A program made the position numbers and the translations under genes. Positions 19,756 through 31,701 of a stretch of 64,000 nt of DNA are shown here, one piece after another; position 1 is the stretch's first letter, and every line of letters starts with the position of its first letter. This stretch comes from Rheum nobile (taxonomy: Eukaryota; Streptophyta; Magnoliopsida; Caryophyllales; Polygonaceae). The stretch is taken from the NCBI GenBank assembly GCA_027886185.1, contig WOAB01000321.1, positions 1,426,001-1,490,000 on the forward strand. The letters run 5' to 3'. The notes under the pieces are model-generated. The model did not search any database and had not been told where the DNA came from. It saw only the letters and a list, made by a program, of their open reading frames with translations.

Positions 19756-20740
19756 ATGTAAGGTATTGCTCGAATCCTTGGTTTAAATTGATAGAATTTC
19801 AGCTTGCAAGCTTTAGTTTTCGTGCCTTGAATTCTGTTTGCGTCTGTTGCTTTTCATCGTCTCTTTGTTGTGTTTCTTTGAGTCTTTGCTTTGTTTTGAG
19901 TCTTGCATCTGAAATGGAGAGTCGTTCGTGTTCTTGTTCATGAAAAAACTGAATTCGTTGGGGTGTTAATCCTCTTAGGAAGAGTTTGTTGCAGATCCTA
20001 CATTCTAGGATTCTGTTTTGACTTTTTCTTTGCAGCATCTAGGTTGTTATCTTTGCTTGAATTAGTCACGAATTCCCTAGCTTTCAGCCGAGTCTTATAA
20101 GTCTTTTGGAGTCTTTTATTTGTATTTTCTGCACTCAACAACCTGAACTCGAACTTGTGCATAATTTAAAACAATCAAATTAAGTTACGGGAAAGGCTTG
20201 TTGTATTTTTCTGCTAGTTGTTAAATATTGTTCTATAGTCTTTCCTCAATTGTTCTTATTGTATGATCCTAAGTTCGTACAAAAAAAAAAAAGAGAAAGG
20301 ATTCAGAAATGTGAGCCAAGTAAAAGTGGTTGAATCAGAAAAACCCGATCTAGTAAAAGAAGGGAAGGTCCTAGAAAAAGTGGTTCAACAAGGAAACAAC
20401 AAAATTTGAAGTCTTAGCTGGACGTGATCATTGAAGAAGTGAAATTGTACACCATCTTTGTAACCTTAGTAGAAGTGCAAAGGGGCCTAGTACCTACTTA
20501 ACGTTGCATGGTTTAAACTATTGCACAAGTACTTCGGTTTCACTTTGTGGTGTGCTTTCTTGTTATTTTTACTTGCGTTGAGTCTAGGAAGCCAACCTAA
20601 CCTTCGTCGTAAGCTTGCTTAGCTGGGAGACTTGACGTTTAAATTCAAGAATTTAAGCTTTCTTACTAGCTTAGGTTCCATTGATTGATCTTGTTTTCTG
20701 TGGGAGCCTCTATGTTTGGTATTAGCTTTGGATACTAACC

Positions 20741-21253
20741 TTGCAAGGAGAGCGAATGGAGATGTCGAGCTTGGGTTCATTGTCGCAAAGGGATTATCTC
20801 TACTTTCGAGCTTATGGTGTGTACCCTAACTCTCAAACTCACAAGGATCATCTGCCTCGAAAGGACTTCTTCTACTATAGGGCCCATGGAGCATCATATA
20901 GGGAGGCTCTCTATCTTGCTCAACAAGAAGCTAACTCATACAAGAGGTACAAGCCTACACCTTATCTTTACAACTCTTACTCTTGTTCTTCTAACCCTTC
21001 CGTGCAGACCAAGGGAGTTTATGACTCACCTAACTTGTCATTTAGCACGTCCAAGGGCAGAGAAAGAGTGAGCCCACAACCTCGGGTTAGAGCATGTGAC
21101 ATCGTGTGTGTCATGTGTGAAGGGAGAGGCCACCTCGTTGATATTTGCCCAAACCAATACTACACTTATAAAGATGAAGGTTCCTTTGAGAGTGAAGTTT
21201 TGGTAGATGATGTTTTAGGAGAGGACGTCCAACTAAGTTCTTGCAAGGAGTGA
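20741..21253 (+). CDS. Element B gag-like protein with one CCHC zinc knuckle
   Basis: The 170-residue ORF starts MQGERMEMSSLGS and holds two similar segments around RDYLYFRAYGVYPNS and RKDFFYYRAHGASYREALYL, hinting at an internal duplication. A serine/tyrosine-rich middle is followed by a retroviral-type zinc knuckle, CVMCEGRGHLVDIC (C-x2-C-x4-H-x4-C, about residues 124-137), which in gag proteins binds RNA. The tail is acidic. No capsid motif is recognisable, so it is a minimal gag derivative rather than a full gag. The Met at 20756 (MEMSS) is the start matching copy B2 and may be the true one. The homologous ORF of B2 begins at 36917 and shares the knuckle. Confidence 0.75.
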   Translation: MQGERMEMSSLGSLSQRDYLYFRAYGVYPNSQTHKDHLPRKDFFYYRAHGASYREALYLAQQEANSYKRYKPTPYLYNSYSCSSNPSVQTKGVYDSPNLSFSTSKGRERVSPQPRVRACDIVCVMCEGRGHLVDICPNQYYTYKDEGSFESEVLVDDVLGEDVQLSSCKE

Positions 21254-21879
21254 ATCCAATTTGAAGATGCTTCTTGTGAAGAAGAGGTCGTCCAAATGAG
21301 CTCTTGTAATGGGTCTCTCCAACAAGAAGAGCCCTCCCAAGAAGAGGTTGAAGCTAAGGATGTGGAACAACCCAAGAAATCAGTTTTCAACCAAAAGAAG
21401 AAGGGTGTGACAATGGAGCCTAATACAAGGGAAGTATCACTTGTTGCTACTTTTCATATTCTATCCCCTTTGCTTGTATATGAATATTTTTCTAGGGGTA
21501 GAGAATCTCATGTGCTGAATTCAGTTTTTGCATGTAGAACTAGGTATGCATGTGTGCATCATAGCTCTCATTCACAATTGTTGTTGCATGCTAGATATCT
21601 TGTTCGATGCATTACTTTTGTAGATAAATATGACATGTGCATATCATGTTCCATCATTAAGCACATATTTAGAAAGAGATTGGGCAATAGTTGTGCATGG
21701 AGGTTCATTCATGGACATTCTATAGACCTAAGTTGGTTTGCTATTACATTTTCTTCTTTCTTATATGTTTCTTGGTACCTCACTTCCATACTTTGCGTTT
21801 GTGCAGATTCATGTGAGTTAAGACTCTTTCTAGAAGCGCATTTGGATTCGAGGACGAATCCTTTCGAAGGGGGAGAGGA
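21254..21879 (+). pseudogene. Element B second ORF (relic pol-like tail)
   Basis: After a stop at 21253 an overlapping-style frame (21296 onward) encodes an acidic linker (QEEPSQEEVEAKDVEQPKK), then REVSLVATFHILSPLLVYEY and FSRGRESHVLNSVF. A hydrophobic, cysteine-rich stretch follows. It ends DSRTNPFEGGEDD just before the LTR. The last motif is the usual end of plant gypsy polyproteins. The corresponding ORF in B2 is longer and retains an integrase-like segment, so the B copy appears further decayed or deleted. No enzyme activity is expected. Confidence 0.55.
21866..21879 (+). promoter_or_regulatory. Element B polypurine tract
   Basis: GAAGGGGGAGAGGA lies directly before the 3' LTR start TGATGTGACC. 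Confidence 0.9.
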
Positions 21880-22827
21880 TGATGTGACCATGGGTCCCAT
21901 CAAGAGCTTCAAGAAAGCCTGGACTTCGGAGATGGATCAAGTATTGAAGATAAAGCTCAAGTCTCATCAAGAGAGCCAACCCAAGACAATAGCCGGTGAC
22001 ATACATTGTGGCAAATCCGGGTGTCCCTCTTGACGTCAACATTACTTGATTATCATTTGGCTGAATTGGCTAAGTGTGGAATTACTCCTATTTCTTTGAT
22101 TTATTTTTAAGACATTAATAGGAGTATTTTTAATTGTTTTCCTGCATTTATTTTAATTTCCTAAAAGCCAAAATCATGGCCTAAGTAGTGTAGGAGATCA
22201 TGGCTAAGTAGTGTAGGAAAGAAGTGGCTAGAATTAGTATTTTTAGCCTTTTTCTTTTATTATTGTTGCAACCTATATAAGGCACTCTCACTTCAGTTTA
22301 TAAGACACGTTGAAGCAGATGAAAAATCAGAATTACTCTGGCCAAGATGGTCTCCTTTCTCCATAGCTTGTGAGTAACATCAAGCTTGCTTTGTGAGTCA
22401 TATCAAAGCAAACCGATCTTGTTTCAAGGGTGAGTCATATCTCTTGAATCTCGATCTCTCCTAAACTTGAGTGGTGAGTCATATCCACAAGGGTGTTAGG
22501 TGCCTATCCCTCTATCAATCCATCCCCATCTTCACATCCTTCATCCATAAACTCATCTCGCTGAATTCCTTTCCGAAAATCTCAGCGACCTCTCAGTTAA
22601 AACGACATAACTTTTGATTCACAACTCAGAAAATTCTAAAATTTTGAGGGACGAAATTAGACTTCCAGATCTAACTCTGGGAGTTGTAATCATCCAATTC
22701 CGAGTCCAGACGAAAGAGAACGAACCAATTGAAGTCACGCTGGATTTCTGGAAAGTTGCTGCCAATTCTTGCAGAAGTTGAAGAGCAATTCCTTGCACCG
22801 AGAGCCCCTCGATCCTTGATCTTATCA
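21880..22827 (+). repeat. Element B 3' LTR
   Basis: 948 bp. It differs from the 5' LTR by few substitutions and by an extra segment of about 56 bases (from about 22000, containing GGCAAATCCGGGTGTCCC). Confidence 0.95.
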
Positions 22828-22832
22828 AAGGG

Positions 22833-24418
22833 GTTCCTCCCATACACAACCTCAAAAGGTGTCAATCTTGTAGCTGAATGCCTGGACCTATTATAAGAAA
22901 ACTCAACAAGTGGAAGTAAGTCCTCCCAACGCCTGGGATTGGCCTTGAGCATGGTTCGGAGGAGGGCTCCTAGGGTCCTATTGGTGACCTCCGTTTGGCC
23001 ATCGATTTGGGGGTGGTAGCTTGTGGAAAATAATAGCTTGTTCCCTAGCTTCCCCCAAAGTGTCCTCCAAAAGTGACCAACAAACGTGGTGTCTCTATCA
23101 CTCACTATAGTCCTAGGCACACCATGTAACCTCACGACATACTCAAAGAATAGCTCGACAATCTCACTTGCACTATGTGTGGTTCGACAGGCTATGAAGT
23201 GGGCCATCTTGGAAAACCTATCCACGACCACAAAAATGGAATCCTTGCCTTTCCTAGAATTAGGCAACCCGATAATGAAATCCATGGACAAGTCTTCCCA
23301 AGGACCATGGGGAATGGGTAGGGGTGTGTATAAACCTTGGGGGCTCGACCTGGCTTTCCCTCTTTGACAACTCACACAACTCCTACAATACCTCCGAACT
23401 TGTGTAGCCATATGGGGCCAAAAGAAATACTCTCTCAAAGCGGCTAAAATCCTAGCAATCCCAAAATGGCCTCGACCATCATGTGCCTCTTGAATGAGGA
23501 GGTGCCTAATGGAAGAACTAGGGATACATAACCTCCCAGCCTTATATAGATACCCCTCATCCACAAAATATGAATCAAACTCACAACTCTTAAGGCATCT
23601 CTCATAAATAGGTTTGAAAAACACATCAACCAAATACAAGTCCTTAATTAAAGAAAAACCAAGTACTTTTGTTTGGAGATGAGTTAAGAGGACATACCTT
23701 TGAGATAGTGCGTCGGCCACTACATTCTTTTTCCCTTTCTTGTGCACGACCACATATGGAAAGGTCTCCATAAACTCCACCCATCGAGCATGGCGTCGGT
23801 TGAGCGTTGTCTGGCCCTTGAGGAAGCTCAGTGCCACGTGATCCGAGTGAATCACAAACTCTCTAGGCCAAAGGTAGTGTTGTAATGTCTTTAGGACCCT
23901 AATCAAAGCATATAACTCCTTGTCGTACGTAGGGTAGTTGAGTGTAGCCCCTGTCAGCTTCTCACTAAAAAAAGCAATGGGCTTCCTCTCTTGGTGAAGG
24001 ACACCGCCAATGCCAACATTAGAAGCATCACACTCGATCTCAGAATGCTTAGAGAAGTCTGGAAGCTGGAGAAGTGGGGCATGACACAAGGCCTCCTTCA
24101 AGGCCTCGAATGCCGCCTCATGCTTGGCAAGCCACACCATCGTGGCTCCTTTCTTGGTCAACTCGTGAAGAAGCGCGGCAATGGAGCTAAAATCCTTGAC
24201 ATAGCTGCGGTAGAAGCTATCCAACCCTAGAAAAGATCTCACCATGGTAGGGTTAGTAGGCGTAGGCCACTCTCTAATGGCCATTCTCTAATGGCCTTGA
24301 CCTTCTCTTCATCAACACGCAGCCCATCTTTGGACACGACAAAGCCAAGGAAGTTGGTCGTGTCCGAGCAAAAAGAACACTTCCCCAGGTTGGCAAAGAG
24401 TCTCTCTTCGAAGTGTCT
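22833..24418 (-). pseudogene. Element A RT end, RNase H and integrase
   Basis: Read on the minus strand from 24418: the end of the reverse transcriptase (FCSDTTNFLGFVVSKDGLR), a short duplication at 24280-24294 that shifts the frame, then IREWPTPTNPTMVRSFLGL. RNase H follows (SEIECDASNVGIGGVLHQ, YPTYDKELYALIRVLK, FVIHSDHVALSFLKGQ, with the catalytic Asp/Glu set visible). The integrase then shows its HHCC zinc finger (EAHDGRGHFGIAR ... CRSCVSCQRGK) and a DDE core (D in SMDFIIGLP, D in TIVSDRDTTF, E in GQTEVTNRTLG). It ends at LTPFEVVYGRNP, where element B is inserted. The main frame is open over about 530 codons, so most of this polyprotein is intact. Loss of function comes from the frameshift and the nested insertions. 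Confidence 0.93.
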
Positions 24419-24423
24419 CCAAC

Positions 24424-26721
24424 TGTAACGCCTCGTTTTTTTTTTAGGTTATTCGGCCAAGTTTCGGGTCGAAACTTCTTGTAAGGGGGAAGTGATGTAA
24501 TACCCCTCATTTTTTAGTAAGGGCATTTTTGTGATTTTCCAAACTCTCGTACTGTAGTCGGATTATTTTCAGAGAAGTTCAGACATTCTGTAAAATGCTT
24601 GATCTCTGTAATAATTCCCTGAGTGGAATAAAATACATTCGACGTATTTTGGGGCTTAGAATATTTGTTCGGATACAAATATATTTAACTCGGGGTTCAA
24701 TACCCAAGCCCATACTTTTCCCGGACAAAAAAGCACAGAATTGGCCTTCACCGCACACGCGGTCAGACCCACCGCACCCGTGGTCAGTCCACCGCACCCC
24801 GCGGTGTCATCATTGCTTTTCTACTTCGCCAAACTTTGACCGGCTTCGCCTGAGCTGCTTCGCCTTTGTCGGAGCCGAGGCGGTGGGAGAGGTGCCTGCT
24901 TGACCTCCTTGCTTGGCTTATAAAAGGAGGGGACTTGGAGGAGGAAGCATCCCAATCTCTCTATCTCAAATCTCTCTCTCGTTCCATTGTCGCCGGATTT
25001 GCAAGCTTTCTCCGGAGTTGTCGCCGGAGCTCTCATAAGAGGAGGAGGTGCTCTCAAGGTGGTGCTTGGGTGGTCCAAGGAATCCAGAAGTCAGAGCCAC
25101 CACGAGTCGAACCCCCGTCGTATTCCCCGGTGAGTTTTCGTCGTTGTCGTCTCGCCACTATGGCTTGACTGCACCCGCGGTCAAGGCCGCCGCACCCGCG
25201 GTGTGCCTGGGCGCTTGTGGTTGTGGCTTGGGCTTTGTGATCTCGTTTGGGATTTCCGTTCTTTCGATTTCGTTCGTCTTTCCTTAGATTCGTATATTTT
25301 ATTATCGAATCTAACTTAGGGTTTCGTTATGGGTCGTTCCGTAGGGATCTGAAATCCGAGTTCTGTCCTCGTTCCGGACCCGGAAACCCGTTGTCTTTGA
25401 GCTTCATTGAGCTTCGTCTACATCTAAGGCAAGTGGCGGTTCGCTCTTGCTTATCATTCCATATTTCTATTAATTATCAATTGTTTAATTGTTAATTAAA
25501 TTGGGATGAATTACTGTCTTTGTTGGGAGCAAATTTTATAAATGATATGATTAAAAGGAATATTATAATAGGTTGTATATACTGCTAGAAACAACGCTAT
25601 TATATCTGTTATTATCATGATGGTATTGATGTAGATTTTTATGCGAACTTGAAATATAGTTAGCACGAGTATTCATTGGAACGCTGCTTACCTTGCGAGG
25701 TAGCCGTTTCTTTATAACCATGGTGGATAGGATGTCCAAGCCCTAACACCATTTCTCTGGTCATGACTATCCTCTATCCGAGTATAGGGGAGGTGCGCTT
25801 AGCTGGTGTCAAACCTTTCGGGATATGCTCCCAAGATATCTCTCGTATCGAGATGATATATTTTATATGATAAAAGCTTATAATGTGAATATATGTTTTG
25901 GAATTGAAATAAGATAAGTGCCGCTATGCACATAATTAATGAACATTGGGCGAGAAGTACAACGTGGAAACTCGTCTGGGCTTTGATTAGAGTAAGTCCA
26001 CCCTCCAAATCTGAATCCGCATTACGCGGTGAGGCTAGTCGTGGACCCAAATAGTCAAGTCGCTTTTAAACTCCTGTAAGAACTTATAATGTTCCCAAAC
26101 TTGTCATACTTCCGATAAGACTCAATCCGTTGGAGTTTTCTCTTCATATGTTTCCGTAAGACTCAATCTTTCAGAGTCCTCTCTAGATCATTATTCTTTG
26201 GATAATTTCAGTAGAAGTATTAAGGTTTACTATCGTCATCGGCTTTCATTCCAGAAGCGATGGGTCTAACCTAATACGACTACTTAGAACCTTTCTGTTT
26301 TACCCTTGCATAGTATTTCATTAGACTAACCAACCGGTTATATTCCCTTGCATGATTGGCTGGTGTCATCCGTCTCATATGGCACATCAGATAAACTGCA
26401 GTTCCATGAAGGCTAGAAACGACGAGGAAGGCAGATGGAATTTTAAAGAGTTTTATCAGGTTGAGATCCTAGGCGTGTGATCGCTAGATCAAGACTTTTG
26501 TGTCATTTATTTTAAAAAGACTTCCGCTGTAATATATTTTGGTTGTATTTGGATTATGGATGTAATTCCGAAACTTTGTTTTAATCCAATACTATGACAT
26601 TTCGTATTATAAATGTTGTTTTATGATTTGTATAAACTGGTTAAGCCTTGGGTGGCTTCGGATGTGGAATCTGAGGTCACTGGCGGTGATACCTTTCAAG
26701 GATATATTTGGGGGTGTTACA
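24424..26721. mobile_element. Element C: LTR-like insertion (solo LTR candidate) in A's RT
   Basis: Ends TGTAACGCCTCG and GGGGGTGTTACA, flanked by CCAAC at 24419-24423 and 26722-26726; removing it rejoins the RT frame. The 2298-bp body codes for nothing. A second LTR-like start, TGTAATACCCCTCATTTT, lies at 24496 directly after a purine tract (GTAAGGGGGAAGTGA), so the insertion may contain a chimeric end. GC-rich motifs such as CCGCACCCGCGGT recur at 24760-24810 and 25170-25200. TGTAAC...GTTACA ends and the 5-bp duplication fit a Ty3/gypsy LTR. No second LTR copy is seen, so a solo LTR is the simplest reading. Confidence 0.85.
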
Positions 26722-26726
26722 CCAAC

Positions 26727-27191
26727 ACCTTTCTAAGGTGCTCGGTGTGATCCAGCAAGCTACGTGAGTACACAAGAATATCATCGAAATACACGACAAT
26801 AAAATGTCCCAAAAAATCTCTCAAAACATGGTTCATCAAACACATAAAAGTGCTTGGGGAATTTGTGAGCCCAAATGGCATGACAAGCCACTCATAGAGA
26901 CCATATTTGGTCTTGAACGCCATCTTCCACTCATCCCCTTCATTCATTCTGATTTTATGGTAGCCACTTCCCAAGTCAATCTTCGAAAACAATGTGGCAC
27001 CATGGAGCTCATCGAGCATGTCATCGAGGCGAGGGATGGGGTGGCGGTACTTCACCGTGATTTGGTTGATGGCGCGACAGCCCACACACATCCTCCATGA
27101 GCCATCCTTCTTTGGCACAAGAATCACGGGCACGTCACAAGGGCTATGGCTCTCGCGGACATAGCCCTTGTCAAGCAAATCCTGGACCTGG
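26727..27191 (-). pseudogene. Element A reverse transcriptase core
   Basis: On the minus strand from 27191: QDLLDKGYVRESHSPCDVP, VILVPKKDGSWRMCVGCR, HPIPRLDDMLDELHGATLF, SKIDLGSGYHKIRM, FKTKYGLYEWLVMPFGLTN and HFIVVYFDDILVYSRSLLDH. The Y-x-D-D catalytic box is present as YFDD and the upstream catalytic Asp is in KIDLGSGYH. The frame is open up to HLRKVL, where element C interrupts. It continues at 24418. Ty3/gypsy class by order and motif. Confidence 0.95.
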
Positions 27192-28464
27192 TGATACGCT
27201 CTACTTTGTTGTGCGTAACTAGGAGCTGTTACTGGATTATTAGGTGCCATTTGTGTGGGTTTAGGAGATAATTTAGGATAATGGAGTTGTAGAGAAGGAG
27301 TGGTTTAAATGAGGATTTAGTGAAGTATTGAAGATTGAGGAGCAATGAAGGCCACCGAGAGAGGAACCGCGGGCGCGGGAAAATGGATGTGGTCGCGGCA
27401 CAACAAGGCAGCCGCGGGAGAGAGCCGCGATGGACGAAGCTGCGGGGGAGCACACAGAAGAAACCGCGATCGCGGTATTATACCCGCGGTCGCAGCCCAG
27501 GCCCAGGCGCGGAGCGAATCGGGATTTTCGTCCGAGATCTTTGTTTTATTTTATTTATTTTATTTCTTTTTATTTTGGTTATTATATTTTTAGGAGATTA
27601 TGATTTTTATCTTAGGAAGATTTGATTTGCTAGGTTATTATATTACTTTTGAAACATCAAACTTTCATTATCACTTTTATCATCGTTCATTATTTTCTCT
27701 AGAGTTTTGTGTTTTAGAAGACTATGAAGAATTAAGTTTCCATTGTTTTGCCTGACGATTGAAGCCTTTAGTTGTTTTGGTTGTGAGATTATTACTCTTG
27801 TTCTATTTCCTTTGGATTGTATTAATTCTCTTTGACCTTATCTTTATTGAATCTTGCTGATTTCGCTAGCATGCGCAACTAGTTGATATTAGTAATTTTC
27901 TATTGCTAGGATTTGGTTATTTCTAGTTGAAATTCCTTATCTAGAGTAGCAACCACAATTTACAAGAACTAGTTGTGAATGTTTATTGTGAAGAGAATTG
28001 ATTGCATGTTGAATACTAACTAGTTGTGAAGTGTTACATGTATCCTGATTAATTCTTATGCTTACTGCTATTGTTCAATTGAATCTTGATAGTTTCTTGA
28101 TTGTTTAATAGTTAGTATTTTCAGGGCTAGTTGACATGTTAATATACATAAGATCGGAATAGGAACAATCATAGGATTGAATGAACTTGAGATAATCAAT
28201 GATCAACCTATCATACTGAAGTGTGAATATATGTTAGGTGAAGTGCCCTCACAATCATATTTACAACAATCTTAACCATTTTATGCTTTAATCCATTAGT
28301 TATAGAAAACCAAACAACAATCCCCCCTAGTTCCTAGTTGGTAACTTACTTTCCTACATAGAAATAGATCCTTTGATTCCCTTGGGTTCGACCCTTACTT
28401 GCCTGCTATACTTGGTTAGGTTTTTAGGGATTCTTTGATAGGCATAATGACTTTAGCCTCGTCA
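27192..28464 (+). mobile_element. Element D: LTR-like insertion (solo LTR candidate)
   Basis: 1273 bp with ends TGATACGCTCTAC and TAGCCTCGTCA, flanked by CCTGG at 27187-27191 and 28465-28469. Removing it rejoins the linker and RT of element A (ELQRQVQDLLDKGY). It contains CGCGATCGCGG and CCCGCGGTCGC motifs near 27465-27495, then a T-rich stretch. Near the end it has TTGGGTTCGACCCTTACTTG, like the 3' part of several plant gypsy LTRs, which suggests plus orientation. There is no coding domain; short frames inside are chance. Confidence 0.85.
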
Positions 28465-29560
28465 CCTGGCGCTGCAGCTCTTTGGTCTCTTCAGGGCCAG
28501 CCTTGTAGGCGGCACGATTGGGCAAAGAAGCTCCAGGGACCAAGTCAATCTAGTGCTCGATCCCCCTCACTGGCGGCAGGCCCTGGGGCAGCTCCTCAGG
28601 CAGCACGTCGGCAAACTCCAACGGCAGCTCGGCAACCGGCGGCGGCAAGGGCTTGTCGGCGGCGCAATCAGGGCTCGGAGTAGGCACTAGCAAGAAGCAA
28701 GGTGTGTGACCTTTCAGCGCCTTGGTCATGTCACTGAGCCTCGCCAAAAGTAGCATGTGCTCGCATCGCCCTTGTAGTGTCGACGCTGGCGGCGTTCTTG
28801 CGGCCAACCTTGGAGACAGCGAGGCACTAGGCGCAGAATGGTTGGCACCGGGGTTGTTGAGCCCAGTGCTCGAGCCAGATTGGGTCACTCTTGGCCAGGC
28901 CTCCGTGGGCTTCTGTTTGCCCTTCTTCACGACAGAGTTCGCGGCGCTGGCAGGCGGCAGAGAGGTGCTGGGCTGGCTAGGGGTGGCGTTTAGCTTTTTG
29001 GTGCCAGTGCCCGAGCCAAAAACAGTGTGGCCAGGATTGGGGTCGAGTCACTGCGGTGGGCCTTGTGGAGACGCGTTGGGCTTGGCCGTGGCGGCTTCAA
29101 TAGCTTTCTGGCGATCCCTCTCGACCTGGTCCTGCAATATCTCATGTGGAGACATAGGTAAGAGAGTCACGCGCTTCCCGTGGTAAGTAAACACATAAGT
29201 GTTTAAATACCCATCGTGAAGCACGCGCCGGTCAAATTGTCATGGACGCCCAAGCAAGAGATGGGTGGCATCCATTGCAATGACATCACACAAAACTGAA
29301 TCACTATATTGGCCAATGGAAAAGGGAATGAGGCACTGCCGAGTGACAGTGTTACCTGAGCTAGATGAGATCCATTGAAGGCCGTAGGGCTGTGGGTGTG
29401 GTGTGGTCTCAAGGTTGAAATGCTTGACCACCTTGTCATTGATAATGTTGCAGCAACTACCACCGTCAATAATGACACTGAGGGAGGCCGTCTTGAACAA
29501 GCATCGCATGTGAAACAAGTACTCGCGTTGGTCGACAAGGCTTGCCTCCTTGACGGTGAG
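28465..29560 (-). pseudogene. Element A aspartic protease and linker to RT
   Basis: On the minus strand from about 29520, the protease shows ASLSVIIDGGSCCNIINDK (active site D-G-G in place of the usual D-S-G or D-T-G), TRQCLIPFSIGQYSDSVL, and the flap/second motif DVIAMDATHLLLGRP. A linker rich in Ala, Pro and Lys follows (28930-28600). It leads to PLEFADVLPEELPQGLPPVR, GIEH, a stop, IDLVPGASLPNRAAYKAG and PEETKELQRQV, the standard entry to plant gypsy RT. The stop codon at the position usually occupied by Gln breaks the polyprotein. Element D interrupts at the end. Confidence 0.9.
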
Positions 29561-31701
29561 GATACATCACGTCACAAGGCTCAGCGGCGTCCCAGCATGG
29601 AGTGTGGCGGCCTCGCAGGCGTAGGCCTCCTCTTCGTCTTCCTCAAATCCTTCTTCTATGGTCTCCAAGTTGGCCTCGTCCTCGTCCTCCATGGACTCGT
29701 ATCCAGCAGCGGCGGCGAAGAAGAGAACCTTCTTGGCATTGGGGCAATCCCTCTTATAATGGCCTCTGCCACCACACTTGAAGCACTTCAAGTCGTGCGC
29801 GCGCTCGGCGCCTTGTGGGCCTTCTCTGGGCGCGATGGCGTGGCGTGGGCCTTCTCTGGGCGCGATGGCGTGGCTAGTTGTCGAGCTCGGCGGCGCGGCC
29901 TTGGCATTGCGGCCTTGTCTAGGCGTCGAGGAACCTGTGGCTGTGGCACGCACATTAGTCGAAGGAACTTGACTAGTTTGAGAGTCATACCTGCATTGGC
30001 CATATGATTGGTAAGGGGATTGACGCTTTCGCACTTGTTGGTGATGTAGTTGCATGGCCGTGTGCGTAAGCGTGTTGAGATCCTTGATGGGAAAGATATC
30101 CAATTGATACCTAATGTTGACATTTAGACCACTCAAAAACATGGTCCTCAAGGTCGAAAGCGCCACACTAATTGAAGCCTTGTAGTACATGTCTTCGAGT
30201 TGCGAGAAGAACTCAAGTGGTGTCTTCGAGCCTTGTCGAGCCATGGCGATCTCAAGGCGCATCTGGTTTCTATAGTAACTTGGCATGTATTTCTGAGTCA
30301 TGACAAACTTCAATTGATTCCATTCAGTGAGAGGCACCAAGTTGCGCCTAATGCGATCATCCACGAATCGATGCCACCAAACCCTAGCGGCGACGTGGTC
30401 TTCCTCAGGTATGCGGCAATAGACCAAACTATATTCTGTGGCCTGCATCCATTCAAGAAACACAGCAGGATCATATTCGCCAAAAAAATGATCAATTTTT
30501 ACCTTAACCTCGTGGCGATTGAGCCTTGGGGCAGCGGTTTGGTGGAACTGCGGCAAACGCGGCGCTGGAATGTCCAAGGGTTGATATCCCTGGCCTTGGG
30601 GCTTGCTGGAAGTGAGCATGGCCAAGTTGGCGCCGACCACAATCGCCGTAGCCGCGGTGAGCGCCCATTGCGGCTGGAGGCTCCAAGTCTGGGGCGCGAT
30701 TGCGGCGCTGATGGACTTGAGGTGGCGCGACGTGGCGAACATCATGTGGCATGTTGTGCCTATGATCCATGGCATCGCGCCTATCGTAGCTTGTCTGGGC
30801 CAGATTTGCGCCTTGGTGAAGCCTCGGCGGGGGAATCCAGTCTGCGGGCCTATCTTGTAGCTCAATAGGGTCACCGAGTGGGGGATGAAAATTACCTGGA
30901 TTGACCATCCCAGAATCCTCCATCTCCTCGTCATCAAATTCCTCAAAGTCATCGTGGTAAAGAGGAGTGGTGGTGAAGTAGCCATCCTAGCCATAGCGCG
31001 GCGTTCTCTCACTTTGGTGGCCTAGGTGGTCCTCCACATCGAAGGGCACTCGGGTAGGGTTGACAAGCCTGGATGTGCCTCTGTCACATGTGGTGCGCCT
31101 TCTATGCCGACGCCTAGGGCTAGAATCGCGCTCGTTGAGGTGGGCGCGGCTGTCGCGAGGCGCGGAGGTGGGCACGCGGCGGCGTCTTGACATTTCGGCG
31201 GCATACCTGTCATCAAAATTATAGGGTTCAGAATACTCACTTTTGGAGTCATGGGCCTCCTCGTCGCCGCAATTGTAGCCAATAGGCGGGGCGCGCGGCA
31301 CGTAGCGCTCACGAGGTGAGACATGCCCTTGTCGGCTCTCGATGACCGACTGGATGCGTTGAAGGTGAGGCTGTTGGTGAGATGTTGATGGCATCACACC
31401 TTTGCCTTTGTCCAGGCGCGCCGTGCTTGGGCCGGCCACGGTTGGGCGAGGTAAGCCCGTGGCATCCATCTCGGCGAGCGGCGTCAGCAGTGGCCTTTGG
31501 CTTTGGAGTTGGGCCACAAGTTGCCGAAGTTATTGGATCTCCCTTTGCTCGGCGGAGAGTTCCAAGATGGGATCTTGTTGGGGAGGGTCCTCATGAGGGA
31601 CGATGTCTTATGGAGGGTTGTTGTTGTTGTTGTTGTTGTCTCCGTGGACATTACCACTAGTGAGCGCCGTGAGGCTACCTATCACAATGTGTCCAGACAT
31701 G
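29561..31701 (-). pseudogene. Element A gag with CCHC zinc knuckle
   Basis: The likely start is ATG at 31701 (MSGHIVIGSLTALTSG, then an Asn run from a GTT repeat at 31619-31640). In-frame stops follow near 31610 and 31530. The N-terminal 176-codon block (31517-30987) is Arg/Ser-rich; after a stop and frame change the capsid-like part reads IDHFFGEYDPAVFLEWMQA, WNQLKFVMTQKYMPSYY and KTPLEFFSQLEDMYYKA. The zinc knuckle CFKCGGRGHYKRDC is followed by an acidic tail (DEDEANLETIEEGFEEDEEE). This capsid plus single knuckle is typical gypsy gag. A direct duplication encoding IAPREGP occurs at about 29830-29870. Confidence 0.9.

Larger units (their letters stand above)
18849..22827 (+). mobile_element. 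Element B: non-autonomous LTR retrotransposon nested in A's integrase
   Basis: LTRs at 18849-19740 and 21880-22827 begin TGATGTGACC and end TTGATCTTATCA. The target duplication AAGGG is at 18844-18848 and 22828-22832, and removing the element restores A's integrase frame. The 3979-bp element has a tRNA-primer-like site, a gag-like ORF with one CCHC knuckle, a second ORF, and a polypurine tract, but no protease, RT or integrase of its own. It must rely on enzymes from other elements. B2 at 35063 is a related copy. Confidence 0.95.

Noticed and set aside
28722..31660. Several long plus-strand frames (154-222 codons)
   Set aside because: Antisense to element A protease and gag, which show catalytic and zinc-knuckle motifs on the minus strand.
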